Shown here: one piece after another, positions 1-12,500 of the stretch | How the letters are laid out: every line of letters starts with the position of its first letter | Position numbering within the stretch: position 1 is the stretch's first letter | NCBI RefSeq assembly: GCF_019059575.1 | Contig: NW_024881669.1 | Location: 806,001 to 870,000 of the forward strand | From: Amphibalanus amphitrite | Taxonomy: Eukaryota; Arthropoda; Thecostraca; Balanomorpha; Balanidae | Direction of reading: 5' to 3' | Length of the DNA: 64,000 bases | Notes under the pieces: model-generated | What the model was told of the DNA's origin: nothing | The model's input: only the letters and a program-made list of their open reading frames with translations | Database searches by the model: none | Position numbers and translations under genes: made by a program

Positions 1-544
1 GCAGCAGGCCTTAGGGATCATTGCCATGTATAATTTTTGTCATTTGTATGAAATGAACGCACGCTAGCGGCGTTTGAAGTTGCGAGTATCTGACAGTCAT
101 TTTACGACATAGAAAATGTCACGACTTCTGACAAACATACACGAGGCCGGTTTTGACAAAAATATGAAAACTATGTGAATTCAGATGCGCCAAACATTTC
201 TTTGGTTAGCCATATAGCGATTTACTCGGTTTGGTAAACTTGACTTTTTGGTATTTATGGCCACTCGTGAACCCCATTTGCATCACTGTGATGATGAGGC
301 TTCCCGGGACCGAGCGGCTCCTGAACAAAATAGCTTACTTTCGTAGACAAAGACATGCGTTGTATTTGCCCCAAAGCGATAAATACATTTAAAATCCGCC
401 CTACCATCCTTCCCCGCCCCGCCCCGCATCGCTCTGCAAAGACGTTGGCAAAATGTTAAACAATAAAAAGTTTACAGTATAGGTACTAATAGAAACGTAA
501 ACATTTCCATGGACGTTAGGGATGTAAAATTTTTAAACGTTTAA

Positions 545-1011
545 AGGGACCCTCCCACCTTCAAAAAAGTTAATGAATTGGCATGAAAGTGATGTCGCTC
601 GGTTCAGAAAGAGCAAAAATGAATATCTACCAAATTTCATCGAAAAATATTCACCGGTTTTCAAGATATTAGACTTTTACTTTTGTTTACTTTTTGGGAT
701 CTCCGCTGTTCCTAGCGACTTTATTTGAAAGTGCGGCATTTGTTGCGCGCAAAGCAGCATATACCACCGCGTGCTGCCAAACGTTTTAGTAAAAGATTTA
801 AAAATAGTTAGATCTCCGCTGACGTCACAAATTCTAAGGGGGCATACCAATGCATTAGCCCCTTAGAATCCGAAAACTGCAAGTTTGAAATTCTATATCT
901 CCGAATTCAAGCATTTTTCGATGTTGTGAATGCCCAAACCGGTATTTTCAGGCCATGGCCACCAATTTGGCTATCTCAACTCAAAACTAATGTATAGGTG
1001 GGAGGGTCCCT
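545..1011. mobile_element. TTAA-flanked MITE, copy 1
   Basis: Terminal inverted repeats AGGGACCCTCCCACCT (start) and AGGTGGGAGGGTCCCT (end) are flanked on both sides by TTAA (541-544 and 1012-1015), as expected of a TTAA target-site duplication. There is no coding capacity. The right-hand subterminal sequence (GGCTATCTCAACTCAAA near 968-985) is the reverse complement of the left subterminal part of the element at 34209-34705, so both belong to one family. The TTAA target suggests mobilisation by a piggyBac-type transposase, which is an inference. Confidence 0.75.
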
Positions 1012-1605
1012 TTAAGTTGATAGTCGTTTGTCATCTTTATGCACGGCAATCGGTAACTTTCGCCCATGGCCCGTGGATATTAGCCGGTATAAACAGCATG
1101 GGTCTTCAGTGGGAAAAAAAACGCGACAAAAGCGCATAAACCAATGCTGCACGCATTTCATTCATTATTGTTTATCTAAGGGCTCCGAAGAGGCTTTGTA
1201 GTTAGTTGCTACAGAGCGTGCCCCGCTCTGTGCTGTTTTATCGGGCATTATACAATATACATATATGCTGGGCATGATGCCCATGACTCCATCATAGCAT
1301 ATTCATCAGATCCGCGACCCAATTACAATACCCGACTAATAGCGTGCATTTACGCCTCGGGGCGTATCGGTACTCCCCAGAAAGCGATTTACACCGGATA
1401 ATCCTCACCCAGTACACAGGGAGGAATGTTACTGTATGTGCTCAATTAATGGGGTCTTTACGATCACGCATGGAAGACGGAATCGGTAATTCGATCCTTT
1501 CCCAGCCACTCGTCAAACATAGGCGACCAGTAGCTGATGATTGCCGGAAAAGGAAACTGCCGGGGGCTGACATCCAATTCTAATTAAGGCAGCACTAGAA
1601 CAACA

Positions 1606-1695
1606 CCAACGTTTATTTAGGTATGCATGGAAAAACATGACCTTTTGTGACCAACGTTTATTTAGGTATGCATGGAAAAACATGACCTTTTGTGA
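1606..1695. repeat. 45-bp perfect tandem duplication
   Basis: The 45-bp stretch 1606-1650 is repeated directly at 1651-1695. The two copies look identical, so the duplication is recent. No gene is recognised around it. Confidence 0.9.
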
Positions 1696-3401
1696 CAGTC
1701 GCATTTCCGCAGCCTCCTTTTCTTCAAGTGCTTTGAGATGCTGTGCAGGAGGGGGCATACCTACTCCCCCCAAAAGTAAGGTAACCAATTTACTAAAAAC
1801 AACTCATCGGATTGGGCTTCCAATATGTATGCTTTGCGTATACAGATATAAACGCCACAAATGGTGGCAGAGCCGCGAATATGGCATCATCATGCTCGTG
1901 GTGGCCAGGCGCGTCGAATGGTATGCTTTTTGCTTGGGTCCGCTCACTTTAGGATGTTGACCTCAGGTCAAGGTCAGGTCAAAGCAACGCGAGTCACAAA
2001 GCCGCTTGGATGACGCCATGTTGCCTATCATTCGATGTGGCAGTGCCTTCTGAGTGAATTGATGGCTCAACAGACTCGCTAGCTCACTTTGATCGGGAGT
2101 TATTACCGAAAAACTTCTACTGCACCAAACAACGTTAGGTACCTACTGGCGACTTATCAACGGAGCTTTTTGAAATTCTAAACCGTTCTCAAATGATTCA
2201 GAGCCACTGGCACTAAACTTACGGTTTACGAAGATGACTAACTTTATAGTGCTAAAACTTTGTTCACAATCCGTTGAAAGAAACATCAAAAGGTTAACAA
2301 TGTGAATTCCCTGCTCGGAGAGCTACATACAGCACAAAGTTCTGCAGCGACCATTGCCAAATGCCGAGGCATGCCGTGTCAGCCGCTAAGATTTGGTGAA
2401 ATATTGAAGCTTCTACGATAGCAATCGTAGCGAGCACTAATGACAGTTATGGTGCAGTTGCTGTAAAATATTCGGATCTGACATCAGTTAAAGCGGTAAA
2501 TAACTTCAAAACGAGCGATTCCGTCACAACTTCACTATGAGCATTGTCACATGCACATTGCACAAGTCTCGTATCAGGCAGGCACGTTTTGTTGTTTTTC
2601 GCCCGGATATTGGCAGGCGGAGGCGGTTCTGGGTACTCAGTCTCAAAAGGTGATTCACGGGAGATTGGAGGATTCAAAGCTACTCTTTTATTTTTGTCAA
2701 AATCAAATCTGTTATCTTTATTTGCGAAGAAGGATGAATGCGCCCCGGTTGAGCCGACTGGCGCGATGCGGGTTTGGAGGCCCTCCGGCACAGTATGCAT
2801 TCAGGCGCTCACTACTAACGCCATCTAGGAATAGTAATACAAGTAGACGGCCAACGGTGCCTGCCGTTGGGGAAGAAATGCAAAAGCAATGGAACGTAAA
2901 ATGCCGACTATCTCGATAAGCAATGATGAATGTTGAGGTGACCTTACAAAAATATGAGCGGGAGAAAGCCGGATGGACTGAGACTGTTATTGCTCGAGTT
3001 GATTGACCGGGAGCATCTTTTAGACGAGTCAAACGATTGGCTCGTCCGGTTAATAACAACGCATACCTATAAACAGTCGTTGACACCAAAATGCGAAAAC
3101 TATGCACTTTCACATCCATTCACGTTTATGGAAATAATGGAATCTGATGTAAGTAAGATAACGCTGGTAATTAGGCATAAAAGGAGCGCCAAGTTAGGAA
3201 CGCCAACATAGATGAACTGTACAAAATATAATCTATGCAAAGCTGCAGATATCTTGCTGGCAGCACTGTAAGTGCACGTCATGCTGCATTGCTCAACTTC
3301 CAACGTCCAGTTCCACCCACAGAAAGTGAAATTCTGAGTTTCAGCGCGTCATTCATGAACTTTGTCGGCGGCACAGTCGTCGTTCCGTCACCGTCTGCTC
3401 C
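1696..3401. other. intergenic, nothing recognised
   Basis: Only short open frames on both strands, without recognisable domains or codon pattern. I see no RNA gene or transposon ends here. Confidence 0.5.
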
Positions 3402-3500
3402 TGGCGACGTCATAAAGCCACTGTGTGACGCCACAAAACCACTGTGTGACATCACAAAACACTGGGCGACGTCACAAAGTCACTGTGTGACGTCACACAG
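3402..3500. repeat. ~21-bp tandem array of CRE-like TGACGTCA motifs
   Basis: About five units of the form TGTGACGTCACAAAGCCACTG, each centred on a full or one-off TGACGTCA palindrome (CREB/ATF-type site). The last unit runs into CACAG|GTAAGT at 3501, a good 5' splice-site consensus. No gene model is supported around it, so either a regulatory cluster or a repeated exon edge is possible. Confidence 0.6.
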
Positions 3501-3505
3501 GTAAG

Positions 3506-5819
3506 TGGATTGCCGTTGCGTGCGGCGCACAGTGCCGGCGGCCCCGGTGTGTGACATGACGGGTGGCCGCGATGGACATGCGACCGGGTTGACCGCCCGA
3601 GGGACACACACTGTGAGTGAGGTTTCATATTGCCGTGAGAGCAGCAGCCGGTGTCGGGCACCCCAGTTCAGAAAGAGCGGAACATGCTGATAGGGCCGGA
3701 GTAGCGTACCTATGTCTGTGTGATGTGTCTTTGAGTTCCGTAATCTGTTCAATCTGTGTAATCAGTTCTGTGCATCCTGTGTCTGATCGTGAACGGCTTC
3801 TGTGCTCTAAGTTGCCCGGTGTGCACCCCTGAGCGCCCATTCCCACTGACCTCGTGCCGTTTTTCGTCTGTGCGAGGTGCGCGGCGCCGCGGAGCTGGAG
3901 CCGCGCGCCGAGCCGGTGGCCGGACTGGTGTCTCGAGAGCCGCGGCTGGAGCGTTCGTCGCGCAGTGAGGACGGCATGGCGGCCGGGCCGGCCGGGCCGG
4001 GGCCGGCGGACGGCCGCCGCCGCCCCTCCGGAGAACAGGGCAGGCTGCCGTCGGGGAGCTGACCAGGTCACCTCGCCCTCAGCCGGAGAGCAGAGCAGTC
4101 CGCTTGTCCCTGCTCCCAGCAGAACAGGCCGCCTCTCTCTCTCCGCCGACAGCTGCAGTTAGAATGAGGCTTTCAGAGGACTTCTTGACATTGATAGCCG
4201 AAGGTTGTATAGGAGCATGGCGCCTGGGGCAAAGCATAGTAGCCTAGGCACCTACCTATTCTGCTGAATTCCTTGGCATGCATTATAAACAGTGCAAATA
4301 GTTAGGTATGCATTGTGCAATGTGCATGTAAACGCTGTTAACTCGCAAATATCAAGTGTTACATTGGCGATGAACGTTGCAAAATGTGGCAGGTCGAGCG
4401 GTGCAATAACTGTCTAACTTTAGAGACAGTCCACTGTCCAATGGCAGTACCAGCGCTCTCTACTGCCGCTTTCCCAGCGTCACCAGGACAGTTGTGATCG
4501 GGTTCGCTGGTCGATATCGCCATCGGCGGCCGGTGTTACATTCTCAGAGCCCAAAAGGTCAGCAGGGATTAGTCGGCCAGAGATACTGTGCGCCGGCCTG
4601 CCGCCGAGCGGTACCGGGCACGTCGCCGGCCCGGCCAGCAATGGGGCGCTCTCAAACGGCAGCCGCGAGACAGTCAGAAGACGGAAACAGCGCAAAGTCG
4701 GCACTGGCACAGCTCGTAGCGCAGTCATCGCAAATGCAGACTGCAGACGGGCAGACAGCATATTGACCTAAACAGCGACGGGCGACAATAAGGCACTTAA
4801 TTATGCAAAGGATCTTTCAATAACGACTGCCAGACGTCGAACATTTCCTCCGAACTTCCTTCGTCTTCTTTTTCCGTCCCGCGCGTCTGTCCAATTTCGT
4901 GTCACCGCCCGTCACCGCTCAGCTGAGCCTACAGGGTCCCCGCGGCACATTATCACCTGCTCATAATTTATAAGTTTGCTGCTCTCGGCTGCTGTAGCTG
5001 GTCGGCCGATCGATGGCTGGCTTTCCGGTCCGACCCAGTGCTACAATGCATTCCGGCGGGCCGTTCGCGGCCGGATGGGGCCATCATCGACCGGCGTCGC
5101 ACCTCGCCACCTGCGCTGACACCGCTCGTAACGCGGGGACTTCAGCGAATTCGCCCGTCCCGCAGCAGGACCAGGAGTCGGCGATGTAGGAGGGTGTATG
5201 AAGTCGGCGATGAAGTGCGGGCACTTCACAGTGTGTGCACTGCGCACCTACCCAGTCGGGTGTATATTCATGTAAACTGTTAGCGGCCCCGCTCTCGCCC
5301 GCCCCCCGTAAGTGTCTGGCCGTCCCAGCCGCCGGCAGATTGGTAACATGATACCCGGGCCCGGTCCCCGGCCGATAAGGCGCCGCACCTAATTGACTCC
5401 AGCTGCTGGCGGCGGTCGCTGCCGGCCGGCTCCGGGGTTATGTGCAGTTACTAGTTAATTAGATAAGACGCTCCCCCGCTGCGCTAATTGTTCGTCTGGG
5501 AGCGTCCCGGCCGCCCGGTCCCGCCCATTCTGTATCGTAAACGTCCCGGTCCGCCCCTCCTGTATCGTAAACTGCGGCCGCCGCTGAGAGGGGGCGGCCG
5601 AGGGGGCGGGTGGTCGTAAACACGGACCGACTACCCCTCCATTCAGAGCCGTGTACCGAACGGTGGGTCGCCGGGAATGATGGACTCGCACTCTATTCAG
5701 AACTAGTGCAACGAGTGACAGGTCACCATAAAAGCTAACCAGCTGGCCACCCCATTCAGGGTACCTGCCTATCACACGGCTGGTTACCAAAACAATGACA
5801 TGTTTCACCACTAACTGAC
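3506..5819. other. intergenic, nothing recognised
   Basis: GC-rich stretches give short overlapping open frames on both strands, none with a recognisable family signature. Confidence 0.4.
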
Positions 5820-6660
5820 CTGTGAGTTGACAGTTGTATTACAGACGTGACAAGTCCCACTGACCTGTGACAGGAATAGGTATCACTGGCATGTGACAGG
5901 TGTGTCACTGACTGACCTGTGACAGTTGTGTAACTGACCTGTGACAGGTGTGTGACTGACTTGTGACAGGTGTTGCGTCACTGACTGACCCGTGACAAAT
6001 GTTTCACTAGTCTGTGACAGCTGCCACTGACCTCTGACATGTGTGTCACTGACCTGTAACAGGTGTGTCACTGAATGACCTGTGACAGGTGTCACTGACT
6101 TTCACTGACCTGTGTCAGGTGTGTCACTGGTCTGTGTCAGGTGTGTTACCGACCTGTGACAGTTGTGTCACTGGTGTCACTGACCTGTGACAGGTGTGTC
6201 ACTGACTGACCTGTGTCAGGTGTCACTGGTGTCGCTGACCTGTGACAGGTGTGTCACTGACTGACCTGTGTCAGGTGTCACTGACTCACTGACCTGTGAC
6301 GGCCGTGTTATCACTGACCTGTGAAAGGTGTGTCACTGACCTATGACGGGCGTATCACTGACCTGCAACAGGTGTGTCACTGACCTATGACGGGCGTGTC
6401 ACTGACCTGTGACAGATTTGCCACTGACCTGTGACAGATTTGCCACTGACCTGTGACAGGTCACAGGTGTGTCACTGACCTATGACGGGCGTATCACTGA
6501 CCTGTGACAGGTGTGTCACTGACTGACCTGTGTCAGGTGTCACTGACTCACTGACCTGTAACAGGTGTGTCACTGACCTATGTCGGGCATGTCACTGACC
6601 TGTGACAGGTGTGTCACTGACCTATGACGGGCAGCGTGTCACTGACCTGTGACAGGTGTG
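5820..6660. repeat. ~20-22-bp minisatellite (TGACCTGTGACAGGTGTGTC)
   Basis: More than 30 degenerate units of CTGACCTGTGACAGGTGTGTCA fill the interval. Units contain the short palindrome-like pair TGAC/GTCA, and there are some internal larger duplications with TATGACGGGCGT variants. No conserved open frame runs through it. Confidence 0.9.
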
Positions 6661-7314
6661 TCGGCCGGCGGTCAGCAGGTCGCGGTGCCGTCCCGTCGGC
6701 GGCTGGCGGGCCACTCGGCCGTCCAGCCACAGTCGGCCGCCTTATAGTCTGCACAGGCTCAGCGATCAATACGGGCACACACGGACGGCGGTACACGGCG
6801 CGCCGCCGGAGGTGCACCGCCCCCCCCCCCAACCCCCTCTGCCGGCACACCGGCGACAGGTGGACGGAGGGGGGGGGGGGGTCAGAGTCATCCGGCGGTC
6901 AGGGCAGCGGAATGACCCTCGCACCGCCGGGGACTGTTTTTAAAATGAGCGACACCGCGCGGTCTTGCAATAGCGTAAAAACAGCACCGCTGCGCACATT
7001 GTTTACTCACTTCACTTTATCATGTCTTCTTTCAAGATATGTGAAACTATTAGTTTTAGACCACCTTTTTCAGGTGAGCATCAAGGTCAGCCACAGCACG
7101 ATGTCAGTTCACCAGGCCAGGTCTTATCGCCGACCATTAAAAAATCAACATAGGCTTTACCACACAGGCTGCGTAAACAAGCAAATATCTGATAACTATC
7201 GTAATCTGCGTGCGAAATCGTCTGTCGCTGCGTGTCTCCTCGTTTTACCTTCATTCAGCTTGAGGACCAGCGTGACTGATCAGTCTGTTCCATATCCCGC
7301 CTTCAGTCAGTGGC

Positions 7315-8939
<1,625 letters not shown>

Positions 8940-9542
8940 CGGTCACAGCTGCGATCTCCCAGTGTCGGACCGGGCCGCTCCCACTGCCGGTCGTTGGAGG
9001 AACGGTCCCAGCGGAGCACTGACTGGCCAGAGCGTGCCGCGGAGCAGCAGTGACCGGTCACATCGGGTCACTGACCGATCACAAAGCGTCACTGACCGGT
9101 CACATCGGGTCAGTGACCACCGATCGACCACAGTGGGTTACTGACCGTTAACTGCGGGTAACTGACAGACCAATCACAGCGGGTCATTGACCGGTCACAG
9201 CGTGTCAGAGGTCAATTTTTACCTCAGCGGCACACTGACCGGTCAGAGCGAATAAATGGCCGGTCACACCACCCCAATGAGCACCGAGCGGTCACAGCAC
9301 CTTACCAATCGGTCGCATAGGGCCATTGACCACCTGGCACCGGCCGATCTCAGCAGGTCACTGCACGCTGGACACTGGCCGATTACAGCGGGCTACTGAC
9401 CGATCACTGACCGTTTGTCACATCAGGTCACTGACCGGTCACAGCACCTCACTAACCGTCCCTCTCCTATCACAGCGCGTCTGGGTCGGGCCGGTAGCAG
9501 GCGGCCAGGTCACTGACCGGTCACAGCTGGGTCACTGACCGG
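8940..9542 (-). repeat. ~20-22-bp minisatellite directly after the MSTO1 stop codon
   Basis: Read on the minus strand, units resemble CTGTGACCGGTCAGTGACC. The MSTO1 stop codon lies in such a unit (CTG TGA CCGGTCAGTGACC at 9548-9530), so the array starts inside the terminal codons and fills the presumed 3' UTR. A block around 9484-9522 (GGCCGGTAGCAGGCGGCCAG, plus strand) repeats part of the terminal exon (9558-9590), so coding sequence was copied along with it. Confidence 0.8.
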
Positions 9543-12500
9543 TCACAGCGCGTCCGTGTCCGGCCGGTAGCAGGCGGCCAGGTCACTGAGACGCTCGCGG
9601 ACCTCACTGAAGTCGTCCGCCTCCAGGCCGCCGGCGGCGAACCGGTGGAACTTGGACACGTTGTAGCGGCCGACGATAGCGCCCAGGGAGGCCAGGCACT
9701 CGCCGGTCGAGCGGGACGAGACCAGAGAGCCGGCCGCCGGGGCCGACGACACCGCTGTGGCACCGGAGAGGGGCAGGGGAGTTACACAGGGCGACTGACG
9801 ACGGTCGGAAGACAGACCCGGGCACAGTGGGGTGGGGTTTTGTACATCGGAGGACAGTCAGTAAGGGTGACAAATGGCAAAAGAAGCAGACAGTGCATGA
9901 AATCATACATGCTCAAAATGTACGCAATGCTATCATGAACATTGAACGATGTCGATAAAAAGCTCACAACACTAGCATGCCAAAATACACAAAATAGACA
10001 TGCACTACCTACGCTGTGATTGTATTTGTGTAAGTGTGTGTGCGTGTGTGCGCAATACGCTGCAGTAGGTTACCTGAAATAAGGACGTTCTACCTAAGAC
10101 CTGTATTACTCTGATCTACCTAAGAAGTAAGCTGATCAAAAACAGACATCGAAAGCACGCTCGAGCATTTCTAGGTAACTGGGAAGTTAGTAATTCCCCG
10201 CGTCTATCCGATTTCCCTGAGGCATCGCCCTGTCAGGAGGGCCTGATCAAAGAAATCCCATTGGCAGTACTGAGAACGGTAAACGGCAATAAACGCTGCC
10301 TGAACGTCAGAATGGATATTTTAAAATTCATACATAGATGGGCGAGCGACAAAACTTTTCATCTACCCTGTGTTTTTGTCAAATTGCCTTCGTTGTTATC
10401 GCCGGCAAGCATGTTCGATTGGAAAAGAGCCCGAAACAATGTTCGCTTTGAAATGATAGGTATTGCTACAGTATGACTGTTAATTCTGAAAACCGACTAT
10501 AAAAACTGGACGCGGTAGTTACTGAAATGCTTTTACGCAGCATACTCTACTTCCAAGCACTACCTACCCATACCAAAACATGACATATGAAACACGGCGG
10601 TTATAGCGCCGCAAATCCATCAGTTCATCGTCCGCTGTCAATGCCTCAGCGTCTGGAACCTCGCCACCACTTACGTTACATCACCACCCGTGACCTCCCA
10701 CCAGCCGCCACGCTCCTCACCCGTGGCGTTGACCTGTCGGGGTCGGACCAGCCCGTCCGGGCCGACGTCGGCCGTGAACAGGAACGGGAACGGCGCGGCC
10801 GTCCTCAGCGGCTCCCGCAGCCGGCAGGCCAGCTGGCGGCCCGGCCACTGCGCCACCGCCTCCTGCCACGGGTCACTGTCGGATCTGTGGGTAGAGGGCA
10901 CGGGCCACGGGTCACTGTCGGACCTGTGGGCAGAGCGTGTGGGTCACGGGTCACTGTTGGATCTGTGGGCAGAGGTCAAAGTGGGTTCTTGGAGCACAGG
11001 TCATAGGTCAGGGGTTATTGTCGGCCGTAGGCACAAGGCACCGGTCACAAGACACTGCTAGTCGTGCAGTCACTCGTCATGGGTCAGCTGCCGGTACTAA
11101 GGTCACAGGTCACGGGACAAGTGCCAGTTCTGCAGTCACCGGCTAGGTGCCGGGTCTCAAGTTGCCGGTCACGAGTCTGTGGCACTGGGGTCACAGATCA
11201 TGGAGCGTGTGTCACCGTTCACCTGGAGCCACCAGCCGGCTCTCACAGGTCGCTGAACTTCTGTCACTGCTCAGGCGATTCCCGGAACTGGTGCCACGGG
11301 TCTCAGGTGAGCTGTAGCGGCCGGCGAGTTCCGCCCGGATGTGCCGCGCGCCGGCCGCCGGTGCGGACTCCGCCCCGCTCACCGACCGAGTACCGGAGGC
11401 GGCTCAAATGGCACCAGCCCGTCTCGGTATGAAAAGGGAGCCGCTCGGCGGCAATACTCCCCAGTGTACACCGCGGAGACTTCCCGAGGTTTCGCACACG
11501 GCTCCAAAGGTCAGAACCTTTTCAGTGGCGAGCTGAGAAGGCGGATTTCCCGACGGCGCGGGAAATCGGGTGTGGCAACCGTCACACCTAATATTCACAC
11601 GGGCCCGGGCAGCCATCCGTCACCACCCACTTTGGTTGCTTCACCAGTGACATCGCCTATCAAGTTAGTCCATCCCGAAAGGAAAATATTCGAAACAATG
11701 TAAATAAAGAGCGTAACTACGATCAAATGATGCTGTTAAAATAAGATGCAGATTAGGTATACAAATGCTCCAAAATGCATCAAACTATTCTCTGTGCACT
11801 GGTGAGACGTGGCGAGATAATTTTTTGTTTTGTTTAATTGGGTTAGGACCTTTCGGTCCGACAAGACCAGTTCAGAGCCGGAAGGATGATAGGATTTAGG
11901 GGGAGACATTGGTCTGGGCAAGCATCCTAGTGAGTCACCGCGGCTGAGCCCGTCCGAATGAACAGGCCGACCAGCCCCCCAAGTACACACTGCACCAGAC
12001 TACGGGTGTGCTCCCTCGGGAGCAGCGGAGCCGCTCCAAGAGAGCAGCCCGCATGAGATGAGAATTGCCTGTCCAGAGTTGCCTGTCAAGAGTTGCCGCA
12101 TGAGAGTTGCCTGTTCAGCCCGGACCGAGGGTTGCGGCGTGGAGGAGAAGGATTTGATTGTCCCTACGATGGAAACGACGGATGGGTTGGTGGAGAGATA
12201 AAATCGACGCTGGGATGCATCGTATGCGGCAAAGTCTTCTCGGACAGTTTCCAGTCTTGAGCCGTCGAAAACCTAGGCTGCACTCGAATGGAGCTAAGTA
12301 TTTTTGCATACGTAATCCATTGATGATGACCAGTACCTACCACTTGCCAAGTAGTCAATACAAGATCCACTACAAGTCAAGAGGGATAAACAACGTACAA
12401 TTTTCAAAGAGTTAAAATTGTTTTAACCCTCGCCCGCACATGGGGGGGGGGGGGTGGTTGCCACCCCCCCCCAGGCAGTCTTTCTGCTCTGCACTCAACA

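Noticed and set aside
2447-3119. Overlapping 117-133-codon frames on both strands
   Set aside because: No family resemblance, no splice context, and frames overlap in several readings.
5820-6660. CRISPR-like repeat array
   Set aside because: Units are head-to-tail and degenerate with no unique spacers of constant length, and the genome is eukaryotic; it is a minisatellite.
11290-11500. Candidate missing MSTO1 exon (HIRAELAGRYSS or ERLPFHTETGW frames on the minus strand)
   Set aside because: Neither option has both splice sites in the required phase nor a convincing match, so it was not annotated.
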